Of a DNA stretch of 64,000 bases, positions 21,692-32,908 are shown one piece after another. The translations under genes were made by a program, and so were the position numbers. This DNA is from Pseudomicrostroma phylloplanum. Taxonomy: Eukaryota > Basidiomycota > Exobasidiomycetes > Microstromatales. A model generated the notes under the pieces. The model saw only the letters and a program-made list of their open reading frames with translations, did not search any database and was not told where the DNA came from. How positions within the stretch are numbered: the first letter of the stretch is position 1; each line of letters opens with the position of its first letter. The stretch is from positions 1,752,853 to 1,816,852 of the forward strand of contig BCHS01000001.1 of the NCBI GenBank assembly GCA_039545275.1, in the 5' to 3' direction.

Positions 21692-22208
21692 ACTTGAACT
21701 GGGAATAGTCGAAGTGATGAGTGGTTGGCTGGACGACTTCTCTTGCCACCTCGAACCTGCTCAGTAGAGTGCAGGGCGAGCACGCCAGACTAGCCGCCGC
21801 CGCACGGTGCCGCTTAAAGGCGGGCGTGTATGTCCGAGAGCGGTGGGTCTGCTTTCTAACTCCGCACGCGATCTCGGGACGGAGGCAAAGGGACAAAGCC
21901 GGCGGGGCAGGGCGGCGGATAGAGCTCCAAGGAGGTCGGAGTTGTGGAGGAAACGAGGGTAAGGGAGCGAGCAAGTACCCTTGGCAAGCAGGCAGCGAGG
22001 TGGGGATCGAGTAGCCTCCGACAACACTTGCTCCCCTACCACCTTGTCAAACCCTACCACTTGCACCACACGCACGTAGCGATTCCACTCGACATACTTG
22101 CTGCCCCCCCCTGCTCGCCCTGCAAGAAGTGCATAGCTCTACCTGCCACTCGACTGCAAGCTCTACTGCTTCCCTCCTCCCGGCTCCCGGAAGCGGCTCG
22201 GCACCAAT
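21692..22208. other. Intergenic region between divergent genes
   Basis: Separates the divergent starts of the LigB dioxygenase and the 22209 gene. GC-rich, no supported coding frame. Probably holds both promoters. Confidence 0.4.
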
Positions 22209-23495
22209 ATGTCCACGCACCACCGGCCTGCGATGGCAGGCGCATCCTCCTCTCGAAGACCTCGTAAGATATCCGCCTACCGCTCTCCCTCGGCCTCGTC
22301 TTCATCCACGTCGTCGTCCTCTTCGTCTTCCATCGGACCCACTCGGAGCATTCCCGCTTCCGCAAGCATCAGCCATTCTCCCTACCCTACCCCGACTATC
22401 CTCTTCTCGCTCCTTCATGACTCCACACCCGTGCAATACGAGCACCTCCTCTCTTCAACAAACTCACGCTACCCTGGAGCACCTGGCACAGCCCTCGCCA
22501 AGGCTCGAGAGGCGTCCATCAAGGCCGCTCAAGCTGCAAAGAGGGAAGCTGATAAGAAGCGCAGGGACAAGGAAGAACTCATCCGGTTGGGTGTAGGAGA
22601 GAAGATGGGCAAGAGGAGCAGGGACACTGCTTCGGCTCACAAGAGGAGCGAGAGCCCCTTCACTGGCAATGTCAACGGCAACGGCAATGGTCACAGCACA
22701 CCCAGCGCTACCAGGAGGAGCCAGAGGGAAAAGGACAAGGATAAGACGGGCGAGGGCGAGGCTCATGATGGTGCCAGAAGCCGAGGCACCTCCATCGCTC
22801 GGTCTCCTGCTCTCAACGGCAACGCACCTTCAGTAGATCCACCACAGCAGTCCAACGACATGCTCTCCGTACCGGGGACCAGCCATGCTGTCAATGGGAG
22901 TGGCCGTATCCGCAAACCCGCATCGAGGGGCAACTCGCCCATCCCATTGACTGAAGCCCGCAAGAGCCCGGAGAGGATCAATGGCAACTCTACTGTACAT
23001 GGTCTTGGTCTCAATACCCCCACAAGTAACGGAGGTATCGTCCACGCTGCCACTCGACTGGGAGCAGCCAACACCACGCAGCCCTTTCAGAGCTCGCCCT
23101 TGGCGCGAGACAGCATCAAATCCTTCCCCAGCATCTCGGTTGAGACTGAGCCAGTCGAGCCACCAATGACTACGAGGAGCCGGAAAGGGGGATCACACTC
23201 TCCATCTCTCGCCTCCACCACCGAACAGCAACCATCTCAGCAGAAGCTGACCGGCAATCATGAGCGGAAAGGCGAAAGCGGGGGAAATGCGGATGACGAC
23301 GTTTACGCGGCGGAGGGCAAAGCGGGGACAGACGCACCAGCAGCGGAAGCAGACAGGCGACGCGCCGCGACAGCAGACGGATCAACTTCCTCGCAAGGCG
23401 CTGCAGCCAATACTACCGGCGCGGAAGCTACGCCCTATGGAGAAGGCGTCGCGTCGACCTCGTCGCCCGTCTTGCCTGCTGGCATCACTGCTTAG
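22209..23495 (+). CDS. Low-complexity hypothetical protein with a short conserved-looking helical segment
   Basis: Single exon, 428 aa. The N-terminus is Ser-rich with a basic patch (SRRPRKISAYRS). Residues about 65-130 look structured: ILFSLLHDSTPVQYEHLL followed by a charged helix rich in Ala/Lys/Arg (AKAREASIKAAQAAKREADKK). The remainder is low-complexity, rich in Asn/Gly (NVNGNGNGHS), Ser, Pro and Thr, with several basic clusters (KKRRDK, GKRSRD) that could act as nuclear localisation signals. I do not recognise the family. Codon use resembles the neighbours and there is no internal stop over 1.28 kb, so the gene is probably real; a nuclear or chromatin role is only an inference from composition. 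Confidence 0.7.
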   Translation: MSTHHRPAMAGASSSRRPRKISAYRSPSASSSSTSSSSSSSIGPTRSIPASASISHSPYPTPTILFSLLHDSTPVQYEHLLSSTNSRYPGAPGTALAKAREASIKAAQAAKREADKKRRDKEELIRLGVGEKMGKRSRDTASAHKRSESPFTGNVNGNGNGHSTPSATRRSQREKDKDKTGEGEAHDGARSRGTSIARSPALNGNAPSVDPPQQSNDMLSVPGTSHAVNGSGRIRKPASRGNSPIPLTEARKSPERINGNSTVHGLGLNTPTSNGGIVHAATRLGAANTTQPFQSSPLARDSIKSFPSISVETEPVEPPMTTRSRKGGSHSPSLASTTEQQPSQQKLTGNHERKGESGGNADDDVYAAEGKAGTDAPAAEADRRRAATADGSTSSQGAAANTTGAEATPYGEGVASTSSPVLPAGITA

Positions 23496-23847
23496 TGCTC
23501 ACTGAATTGTCGCACACACGCAATCGAGCACCTGTTGTAGAGTTGAATAACCACTGTAGATTGCAGTCCTCGCTTTCGCACGCCATGCTTAGTACCCTGT
23601 CTCGGCCCCGTCTCGCTTTCCCACGAGAGCCATAACCTCCCGCTTCCCTTTGTCTATGTACCACCTCGCCCATTACCTCTGTTCCTTTCTATGTTCTCAT
23701 GCGACTCGTAGACTTTGCAATTCTTGTCTCTATTATTGATTTCGCCGTCTCATTGACGCTTCGCGGATTGCTCTGCTTCGACTGTTCATGGGTATCGAGT
23801 GACCTTGGTGCCTTCCCTGTGGCCTCGGTGCCTTCCTTGCGCTCTGC
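23496..23847. other. Convergent intergenic region
   Basis: Holds the 3' flanks of the 22209 gene and of NAA30. T/C-rich; nothing else seen. Confidence 0.4.
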
Positions 23848-24510
23848 TCATTCTACTCCAATCAGCGTCGCCTCATCCGCCGAGTCCTCTGTGGCCCCAT
23901 CCTGGACGTTCTTTTGCAGCGGCAGCACCAAGCGGAAACAGTCCTTGCCATTGAGGTAGAAGCGGTGCAGCCTCTTCTCCCTCATGAATCCCAATCGATC
24001 GTACAGCTTCAAAGAGGCAAGATTGTCCACCTCTGTCTCCAGCACGACTTCCTGTGCTTTGAGAGGTAGCATGGAGGAAATGCTCAGCTGTACAAGGCGC
24101 GATGCGATGCCTTTACCGCGCCAGCTCGGGTGGACGCTGAGCATGGCAATGTAGCCCCTCATGCGTCGTTCGCCCTTGAGGTGTCTGTCCAGCTTGCAGA
24201 CGACAACGCCGACGGGGGTGTCCTTGATGTTTCTAGCTCCTGTGCCGGGTATGGGTGTGTCCGATTGCTCTGATGAGCCGCTCTCCTGCTCAGAAGCAGG
24301 ACAAGGCTGCCATGCGAGCCAAGTGAGTTGAGGCCACTGGTTGACAAAGTAGCGGTAGGTATAGACGATGTAGGGCTCTGAGAGCTCCTTTTCGATCAGC
24401 GCCGTGATGATGGGTAGCTCCACCTCTGACTTGTACTGCGTGTAGTAGATTTCGGAGTTGGTAGACGATGGCCTCGCGCCTGCTACGGCTGCCGGTGCAG
24501 CGGTAGCCAT
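23848..24510 (-). CDS. NAA30: N-alpha-acetyltransferase 30, catalytic subunit of NatC (Mak3)
   Basis: Single exon, 220 aa. The start ATG at 24510 is followed by an Ala-rich leader and then YTQYKSEVELPIITALIEK. The GNAT core contains EPYIVYTYRYFVNQWP, VGVVVCKLDRH, RGYIAMLSVHPSWRGKGIAS (the R/Q-x-x-G-x-G/A acetyl-CoA loop is RGKGIA) and VVLETEVDNLASLKLYDRLGF. These are diagnostic for NAA30/Mak3. NatC acetylates N-terminal Met followed by a hydrophobic residue, co-translationally at the ribosome. Compared with yeast Mak3 (176 aa) there is an insertion of about 25 residues after the YFVNQWP motif (near SSEQSDTPIPGTG). The accessory subunits are not in this window. Confidence 0.93.
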   Translation of the reverse strand: MATAAPAAVAGARPSSTNSEIYYTQYKSEVELPIITALIEKELSEPYIVYTYRYFVNQWPQLTWLAWQPCPASEQESGSSEQSDTPIPGTGARNIKDTPVGVVVCKLDRHLKGERRMRGYIAMLSVHPSWRGKGIASRLVQLSISSMLPLKAQEVVLETEVDNLASLKLYDRLGFMREKRLHRFYLNGKDCFRLVLPLQKNVQDGATEDSADEATLIGVE

Positions 24511-25680
24511 GTCCGTGGCGTCCGTGGCGTCCGTCCGTCGGCCGTATCGAAGGCAAGAGCTGCCGGCGCTCCGGCTACTTGGCGGTGAGTAAAGGGATTG
24601 ATGTCCGATCGTTTGGCCCTGATCTGCTCAAATTCACCCGCCGTGAGACGAAGTAGACAGTTGCACCGATGCACGCCGCCGCTGAGAGTGTGTTCTAGAC
24701 CTCCCTGCAGCTTGCCAGGGCAGCCGCGCAGCCCAAGAAGATGTCTTGATGCGGAGTCCCCACAGTGGCACACAGAGAGGGCTTGTCTGCCTCCCTCGCT
24801 GCTGTGCTGCGCTGGTCTTGTATGCTATGCTAGCCTATGCACTGCGAAATTGAGCAAGGCTAGCTCGAAAGACGAGCTGAGCCTGATGGGTTCTGCCCGA
24901 GCGCTAGCGATGTCTCGAGGCTACAGGCACAGCTTGCCCCAGTCGAGGGGAGTGCGGCGAGTCTTTTCTTGGGCCGCGGCGAGAGACAGTCGTGCGGAGC
25001 GCCGCCCTCTCCCACGCCCGCTTGTGTGTGTGTGTGTGTGTGTGTGCTCCGCCCTGGTCTCTGCCCCGCCCTGAGCCTCGCTTGGCCTTGTGGGTGCTGT
25101 CTGTCTGTGTCTGCCCCGGCTTGCAGCTCTGGGTGCTTCTGCCCCGCGCCTACTGCCTAGGCGCCTCTGCCACCTTGTGCCCTGCCGCCACTGCCTTCTC
25201 CCCGCGCCTGCGCCCCACTGCTGTCTAGACTGGGAGCTCTGCACAGACACCGCGGCGGACGGCAGGACGACAGTCGTCATCGATGGCCCTCGCTTCACCG
25301 GTGCGTGCGCCGCCCGCCTTCTTCCCTCCGCACACACCCAGCAATCCCTCCTCCTTGGCTCCCTTCTTCCCCACACTTCTCCATCCTGAGCATTATACCG
25401 TCCCACTACTTTGTCGCTCCTCCTTTAGCACAAAGTCGTCGCAGAGTACACCACCCCGAGTCCCTCCCACCGACGATAGCCCTAGCCGCACCAGCTCCAA
25501 CGCCAGTGCCTTATCCTCGCCGCTTCTTCCGAGCTAGCCGTCGCTCCCCATCAAGTCGCCGGAAGGAGAGGACTGCTTGACCTCACTCCTCCGACCAGCG
25601 CAGACGCTCATCCGTACCCTCTCCGTCACCCTCACTCTCAAGCTCCGCACCTACCCTGTTCCTTCATCTCTCTGCCCACC
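24511..25680. other. Intergenic region with a (TG)n microsatellite; promoter/5' UTR of glycogen synthase
   Basis: About 1.17 kb. It contains a (TG)n repeat at about 25024-25047 and long C-rich/pyrimidine-rich stretches leading to the glycogen synthase ATG. No coding frame is supported. Confidence 0.5.
25024..25047. repeat. (TG)n dinucleotide microsatellite
   Basis: Roughly eleven consecutive TG units are visible directly. Likely polymorphic in length. Confidence 0.9.
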
Positions 25681-28088
25681 ATGTCCGTCGCTGCACAGAC
25701 TCGTGATGTGCACAATCATCTCCTCTTTGAGTGCGCTTGGGAGGTAGCCAACAAGGGTGAGCAGGAAGTGAGCGGAGGCAGAGGTCAGAGGGGATTTTAC
25801 TGACAATCGAGGTCGTCCACGTCTTCCCCGCGCTACAGTCGGAGGTATCTATACTGTCATCAAGACCAAGGTGAGTAGTATGACCTGCTCGACGCAGTAG
25901 CAGGCCGGGTGAACCCAGAATGTATGCTGAGCCCCTGCACTCCCGTCTACCCCCTTCCCGCCGCCTTTGGCATACTTAGGCCCCCGTGACAGCCGCCGAG
26001 TATGGTGACCGCCTCACCCTTATTGGACCCCTCAACTACAAGACTGCACCCATGGAGGTCGACCCCCTAGAGCCAGACAGCGAGCCCATGCGCAAGACGC
26101 TCGAGTCAATGGCAGCTCGAGGAGTCAAGTTCCTCTACGGACGCTGGCTGATCGAGAGGGCCCCCCGCGTCCTCTTGTTTGACACTGGCAGCATGTACCA
26201 CAAGCTCGACGAGTGGAAGGGCGATCTCTGGAACTCGGCCGGTATCCCTACACCTCAGAACGATCCTGAGACCAATGAGACTCTCATCTTTGGCTACCTC
26301 GTCGCCTGGTTTCTGGGAGAATTTGCCGTCAATGAGCGCCAAAAGGCCATTGTAGCGCACTTTCACGAATGGCAAGCTGGTCTGGCAATCCCCCTCTGTC
26401 GCAACCGACGAATCGATGTCACTACCATCTTTACCACTCACGCTACCCTGCTTGGACGATACCTCTGCGCTGGCTCAGTCGACTTTTACAACAATCTGCA
26501 GTACTTTGACGTGGACCACGAGGCTGGAAAGAGGGGCATCTACCACCGGTACTGCATCGAGCGAGCCTCGGCCCACTGCGCCGACGTCTTCACCACTGTG
26601 AGCCACATTACTGCCTATGAGAGCGAGCATCTCCTCAAGAGGAAGCCGGATGGCGTGTTGCCCAATGGTCTCAATGTCGTCAAGTTCTCGGCCATGCACG
26701 AGTTCCAGAACCTCCACGCTCAGGCCAAGAATAAGATTTCCGAATTCATCAAGGGCCACTTTTACGGCCACTACGACTTTGACCTGGACAATACCCTCTA
26801 CTTTTTCACTGCTGGACGATACGAATACCGCAACAAGGGTGTGGACATGTTCATCGAGTCGCTCGCTCGTCTGAATTACCGACTGCAAAAGGCGGGCAGC
26901 AAGACGACTGTCGTCGCCTTTATCATCATGCCCGCTGCCACCAATTCGTACACCATCGAGGCGCTCAAGGGTCAGGCGGTGACGAAGCAGCTACGGGACA
27001 CCGTCGAGCAGATTCAGGCTCGTGTGGGAGAGAGGCTCTTTGAGAGGACAGCAAGATACCAGGGCGAGGGCGGCAACGATCTCATCGACCCTACCACGTT
27101 GCTCTCAGATGCCGACAAGATTCTGCTGAAGCGAAGAATCTTTGCCCTGAAGCGCAACTCGCTGCCGCCGGTCGTGACCCACAACATGGCCGACGACAGC
27201 AACGACCCGATTCTGAACCAGATTCGCCGCGTGCAGCTCTTCAACCGCCCTCAGGATCGAGTCAAGATCATCTTCCACCCAGAGTTCCTGAATGCCAACA
27301 ATCCGATTCTGGGTCTGGACTACGAGGAGTTTGTTCGAGGATGCCACTTGGGAGTCTTCCCCTCTTACTACGAGCCTTGGGGATACACGCCTGCGGAATG
27401 TACCGTCATGGGAGTGCCCAGCATCACCACGAACTTGTCCGGCTTCGGATGCTTCATGGAGGATCTGATTGAATCGCCCGAGCAGTACGGTATCGGCATC
27501 GTCGACCGTCGCTCGTGCTCGGTAGAGGAGTCGGTGGATGCTCTGACGACGCAGATGGAGCGCATCGCCAACATGAACAGGAGGCAGCGTATCGCCATGA
27601 GGAACAGGACCGAGAGGCTGAGCGACTTGCTCGACTGGAAGAAGCTGGGACTGGAGTATGCCAAGGCTCGTCAGCTTGCGCTGAGGAGGGCTTACCCGGA
27701 CTCGTTTGCCGAAGAGGACGAGACGGGCTACTTTGACGAGTCGAACATCAAGGTGCCTCCCCCGGCGTCTATTCCTGGTTCCCCTCGCGTGCGCACCCCG
27801 GGCGACTTGGGTACATTGACCGAGGACATGCAAGGTTTGGGCACGAGCGACTACCGCGGATCGTCCTTCTGGAAGGCCATTGGCGCCAATGACGACGAGG
27901 AGGAAGAGGCATACAAGTTCCCACTAGTGATGAAGGCTTCGAGGCACCGGGGTAATTCGGTGGGCTCCGTCTCGGGCATGTCTACGCCGGGGATCTTGGG
28001 CGGCAAGACGCTGTCGGCTCAGGATCTGGACCGAGCGGATGAGGCTCTGAGCCATCATCAGAATAGGAATGGCAACGGCAGGGCATGA
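25681..28088 (+). CDS. GSY1: Glycogen [starch] synthase (GT3 family)
   Basis: Three exons, 25681-25756, 25839-25870 (32 nt) and 25980-28088, encode 738 aa. The two small exons split the UDP-glucose-binding N-terminus, reading [16 protein letters not shown] across both junctions. The long exon has the GT3 hallmarks: [62 protein letters not shown], and the catalytic C-terminal site [18 protein letters not shown]. An Arg cluster near residue 590 ([16 protein letters not shown]) matches the glucose-6-phosphate regulatory region. The C-terminal tail contains [13 protein letters not shown] and similar Ser-Pro sites, as expected for inhibitory phosphorylation. The enzyme elongates glycogen from UDP-glucose in the cytosol. 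It is slightly longer than yeast Gsy2 (705 aa), mainly in the tail. Confidence 0.96.
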
Positions 28089-29428
28089 GAGGAGCGGGGC
28101 GGAAGCAGGAGCAGGGAGAGCAGGAGTGTTGGTGGAGGGCATGTGTTTTGAAAGAGGGGCTCCACGCGGATGTAGACGAGCGCATATCGCAACACCACGG
28201 ATATAAGCAAATTTAAGATTGTCTTTTCTGAATCCTATCACCGGTAGTCCTCCCAGCCTAGCCGAGTCTCTATGATCCGTTCCGATGAATGCGAAGCTTG
28301 CGATACGTGCGACGCCTGTGATGCCTGCGATCCCTGCGATACGTGCGACGCCTGCAACCTCATCCGACCCAACGCACCGGTCTCGCTCTGTCTGTCACAT
28401 CTTCTCACGCCCGGCCAGCCGACTGCAATCCTTCCGATCTGATCCGAGTGTGACCCTAGTCGACCGACCCTTGATGGTGCTTGCCTGCCTCTCACCTTTC
28501 CTTTCCCCCGCTCCATCTCAGGTGACCCTGTATTGCGGGCCGAGCGCAGGCGCGGGTGCGGGTGGTACGAGCCGTAAAGATTGACCGGCTTGGCTGGGCG
28601 CGACCAGAAGTTGCGGTGCGAACAATCGGATGGCGAGCGAGCGAGGAGCGCTGAGCTTTGTTCTGGCCGGCCCGGGAGTCAGCTGGTGCAGGTAGGCCTT
28701 GGGTCACGCGGGAGCGGGGGTTGCAGCTGACCGCTTCTTGTCTTGCTCCTCGGCAGACGTTTGGCAGACGGACAGGCAGGCAGGCAGGCAGGAAGGCGTG
28801 CTTGGGTGCGTGGCAGATTAGCGTGGAGCGGAGGGTACCGTCCCTTGCTCTGCTCCAATGCCTGGAAGCTGGGGCGGGGCCCATGCATGCTAATCTGTCT
28901 CCACAAGACTGCAGATGCAAGCGCACGCGCCCTCTGCTCATGTGCCCGTAAGCTCTCGGCCGTTGGACGGTGTCCTCTCTGCTCTCTCCTTCTTGCTCCC
29001 CTGCCTGCTTTGTCCTTATCCCCCCCCTTCGGCTTTTGATGGTTGCTTCCGAGGTTTGCCTACTGACCACCGGACCGCCCTGAGGCGCAAGGGGGGAGGT
29101 GCGGAGGACACGGAGGATGTGCCTTGATGCTACCAAGGTTGCTTCCTGGGCAAAGGAACGAACGGACCTTTGCGGGGTAAAATGGAATCATTTCCCCCCC
29201 CCCCCTCCCTCTCCGCGCTTCCCCGGTGAGCCCTCGCCGGCAGGGCGAGGGGGNGGGGTGGAGTTAAGCTGCTCATCCCCCCTTCTCACGGCGCTACTGC
29301 CCCTTCGCAAAAGTACATATACCCTCGCAGCCTTTCCCATCCGCTTCCCCACACTGCACATTGCTATTAGCATACCCTTACACCCGACTTGTTCCCCACA
29401 CACACCACACACACATACTAGCATTACA
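28089..29428. other. Intergenic region with 9-bp tandem repeat and an unresolved base
   Basis: About 1.34 kb between glycogen synthase and the aldehyde dehydrogenase. It contains the 9-bp repeat at 28291-28362, a (CAGG)n stretch near 28776-28795, a poly-C run near 29195-29205 and one ambiguous base (n) near 29254. No gene is supported. Confidence 0.5.
28291..28362. repeat. Tandem array of eight imperfect 9-bp units (GCGAYNCNT-like)
   Basis: Units such as GCGATACGT, GCGACGCCT, GCGATCCCT and GTGATGCCT follow each other without spacers. The pair GCGATACGT-GCGACGCCT recurs exactly 36 bp later, so a 36-bp higher-order unit exists. It lies about 200 bp past the glycogen synthase stop. Confidence 0.85.
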
Positions 29429-31221
29429 ATGTCTGCTACCCTTCAGTTTGGTAACGGTGAGTTGCAAAGCACAGGAAAGCACAGTGCCACGCAGCGTAAT
29501 ACAATGCAGCATTGTACATCCTTGCCGCCTCCTCCACCACCGTTCCGCACCTGCTCACCTGACCCCCACCACCACCCCTCACTCCCTCCCCGTTTCCCAC
29601 AGGCAAGTCCGCCAAGGTCCAGACCGGACTCTTCATCAACAACAAGTTCCAGCCAGCAGCCGATGGAAAGACCTTTGCCGTCCTCAACCCCACCAATGGA
29701 AAGGAGATTGCACAGGTATCCGAGGCTTCCGCAAAGGACATTGATGTTGCGGTAAAGGCAGCACGAGAGGCCTTCAACACCGTTTGGGGTTACAACGTGA
29801 GTGGACGAGAGACAAGAGGAGGTGGTAGAGGTAGTGGTGTAGCGAGTAGTCACTCCGTATGCAGTTCCGTATCGCCTACTGACGCGCTTCCCGCACCCCG
29901 CACCCCGCACTCCGCACCCGCACCCGCACCCTCCTCCTCCCACTCGTAGACCCCCGGCAAGGTTCGTGGCCAGATCTGCATGAAGCTCGCTGAGCTCATC
30001 GAGGCCAACGTCGCCGAGCTCGCCGCCATCGAGTCCCTCGACAATGGCAAGGCCTTCTCCATTGCTTCCGGCTTCGACATTCCCGAGGCTGCCGCCAACT
30101 TCAGGTACTTTGGTGGCTGGGCTGACAAGAACCACGGCAAGGTCATGGAAGTCGACGGCAGCAAGCTCTGCTACACCAGGCACGAGCCCATTGGTGTCTG
30201 TGGTCAGATCATCCCCTGGAACTTCCCCTTCCTGATGATGGCCTGGAAGATTGCCCCCGCCCTCGCCACTGGTAACACCATTGTCCTCAAGACTGCCGAG
30301 CAGACTCCCCTCTCTGCCCTCAAGTTTGCCGAGCTCATCGAGCAGGCTGGTGTACCCCCCGGTGTCATCAACATCGTCTCTGGCTTTGGCCCCGTCGCCG
30401 GCGCTGCCATCTCCAAGCACATGGACATCGACAAGGTCGCCTTTACCGGTTCCACCCTCGTCGGACGAAGTATCCTGAGCGCTGCTGCCTCTTCCAACCT
30501 CAAGAAGACTACCCTCGAGCTCGGCGGCAAGTCGCCCAACATCGTCTTTGACGACGCCGACATCGACCAGGCCGTCTCCTGGTCCTGCTTCGGCATCAAC
30601 TTCAACCACGGCCAGACTTGCTGCGCCGGATCCCGCCTCTACGTCCAGGCAGGCATCTACGACCAGTTCCAGGAGAAGCTTCTCCAGAAGTACAAGTCCG
30701 TCAACGTCGGTGACCCATTCGCCGAGGCCACCTTCTCCGGCCCTCAGGTCTCGCAGCTCCAGTTCGACCGAATCATGTCGTACATTGACAGCGGCAAGCA
30801 GGACGGTGCCAAGGTCCTCACTGGTGGTGCACGAAAGGGCAATGAGGGATACTTCATCGAGCCTACCATCTTCACCGGAGTCGACCCGCAGTCGAAGATT
30901 GCCCGCGAGGAAATCTTCGGACCCGTCCTCGTACTCCAGAAGTTCGAAGATGAAGCTGATCTTCTCAGAATTGCCAACGATTCTATCTACGGTCTTGCTG
31001 CCGCAGTGTTCAGTAGAGACATTTCCAGGGCTTTGGACACTGCTCACAAGCTCCAGGCCGGTACCGTTTGGGTAAACTGCTACAACCAGCTCTTCCCCAA
31101 CGTTCCCTTCGGTGGCTTCAAGTCTTCTGGTATCGGACGAGAGCTTGGAGAGTACGCTTTGAGCAACTACACGAACGTGAAGTCAGTAATTTGCAACATC
31201 AGCTCTCCTGCTCCTCTCTAG
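29429..31221 (+). CDS. NAD(P)+-dependent aldehyde dehydrogenase (ALDH1/2-type)
   Basis: Exons 29429-29456 (28 nt), 29603-29796 and 29950-31221 give 497 aa, the usual length for tetrameric ALDH. Family motifs: LFINNKFQPAADGKTF, IGVCGQIIPWNFPFLM, AFTGSTLVGRSI, the catalytic general base in LELGGKSPNIVFDDAD, the nucleophile in FNHGQTCCAGSRL, and EEIFGPVLVLQKF with PFGGFKSSGIGRELG near the end. There is no mitochondrial presequence, so a cytosolic enzyme is likely. It oxidises aldehydes such as acetaldehyde to acids, relevant to ethanol catabolism or stress. The 28-nt first exon is supported by phase (G plus GC) and by the conserved start of exon 2. Codon bias is strong (mostly C-ending codons), suggesting high expression. 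Confidence 0.95.
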
Positions 31222-31776
31222 GAAGGTCGCGAACGATTTGAGAACGATACGGTATGGTTCGGAGGCGATCCGGCGTAGTGGGAGGGGGTGAACTCATCCA
31301 TGTAATTGATAGGGTTGCGAAGTCTCAGGCAACGACGACGACATTGCGCGTGTTCTTCTTTTCATTGTGCTTGCGTTGCAAGCGTCCTTCCAGCATGACG
31401 AAGAGCTGTGTCGTTCGATCAAGGTTCCTCGTACGGTCGAGCGTGAGGGAGGCATGGTCCCAGCGGTACCAGGCGCGGACCGGAACCGGAACCGGGACTG
31501 GAACGCCACGCGGAACCAGAGGCCCGAGCGGAAGCAGGGCGTTGCATCGGAACGGATGATCATATCGCCTCTCACAGTGGCTTCGCACATGGGCAGTGGA
31601 GAGTAGGCAGTGGAGGCGCGCTGAGCCACTCTTCACTCCTCACTGTCCCACTCATGCGACTCCTACGAACATCTCGAAACGGGCAATGCTTCGCTCACCC
31701 CACCTGCTTTGGACATCATAGTCATTGGACCTCAATGATCATGTGATAACTATACCAGGCCTGCCCTTAGGAAAAA

Positions 31777-32133
31777 TCAAGCGGAGGAGCAGCAGTAATT
31801 GCGCGATGAGGTCCCACGACTCTTGAACTTATGCTCTGCCTGCCGTATGGGCTGACCACGGGCGGCCTGGCCATCTGTGGCGAATGTACCCCTCCTCCAC
31901 GTCCATGAGCTGATCGTCTCAAGGACTGGGTCGACCAATTCGCTCTGAATGCTCTGATAGCGCTGCGCCAGCCAGTCTTCTCCCTCTCTCCTCTCCTCTC
32001 CTCTGCACAACCTCAGCCTCAGACCGCGAAGGAGGATGCATGCCGGTAGACTGACACGCTTTCGACCAAGCAAGTCGCTCTTAAAGTCTGCATATAGCTC
32101 AACAGCATCTAGGCAGCAGCGGAGGGCATTCAC
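31777..32133 (-). pseudogene. Coding-like fragment, possible exon of a degraded or unassembled gene
   Basis: The minus-strand frame reads NALRCCLDAVELYADFKSD, then a basic stretch and QRYQSIQSELVDPVLETISSW, ending at a stop at 31777. It has no ATG; a plausible acceptor (CGCCGTAG) lies just upstream. The composition resembles an alpha-helical protein. It may belong with the fragment near 33 kb in one gene (the style recalls the middle region of fungal zinc-cluster regulators), but this is a weak inference. Confidence 0.3.
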
Positions 32134-32528
32134 ACAGCCAGAGGGTACTACGGCGCGCCCATAACGTCACAGATGTCAGTCTAGACGGGAATGGCCAAAC
32201 GCCGCTGTCTTCTGCCGTTGCCCTCGGCCGCGGAGGTCAAGAAGCTTGTTGGTGATTGCTCCCACTGATCACTCCCCATGGCCTCTCTCTGTAAAGAGCA
32301 TTGCGTAAGCTTATGGGTCGGCGGCGCTTCACCAAGGCTTTGAGGTCTCTTCAGTGATCACCTCAGCTGAGTATGATCGTATTGTCAATGCGGGTATTCC
32401 AGCGCTTGTCGAGGTAGAACGCCACGATTTTCCTCAACACCCGTCGAAACGCTACCAGCGCATTAGTCAGGACCAAAGGCACGCCATTGAACCTGAACCT
32501 AGTATATGTCACGTCTGAGGGCAAAGGT

Positions 32529-32578
32529 GGTCTCGTCTCAGTCTTCTGGTGACATGGTCTCGTCTCAGTCTTCTGGTG
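32529..32578. repeat. 27-bp tandem direct repeat (about 1.85 copies)
   Basis: The unit begins GGTCTCGTCTCAGTCTTCTG and recurs exactly 27 bp downstream (32529 and 32556). It introduces stops in the minus-strand frame, consistent with a non-coding or decayed locus. Confidence 0.8.
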
Positions 32579-32908
32579 CGTCTCATGCTACCCAATGGCC
32601 GCTGTCCAGATCCAACGTGGCAAACATAGCTACCCTCTCAGAGAACGCAACGCGAGCAAGAGCAAGAGGAAGTTCCGAGGCGCTGCGCTGCGACGTTAGC
32701 AGTCGACCAGCGCCATCGCCTCACAGTGAATGGCCTCAGACATCATCAAAGTAGTGCGCGAAGATAGATAGAGTCGCTTCAGCTGGGGGAATATTATGGT
32801 ACGATGATAGGGAGATGGTGTGGTAAAAAGCTGTGGCCGCGAGGTGCTATCGTGGAAGCCACATGCTTGACGTATCAATCGTTTTCCTCAACGTCCATCC
32901 GTGCAATC

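Noticed and set aside
28291..28362. CRISPR-like array
   Set aside because: Units are 9 bp without unique spacers, and the genome is eukaryotic.
29443..31047. Minus-strand open frame of 534 codons over the aldehyde dehydrogenase
   Set aside because: Antisense shadow of a gene with strong codon bias; no motif and no start context.
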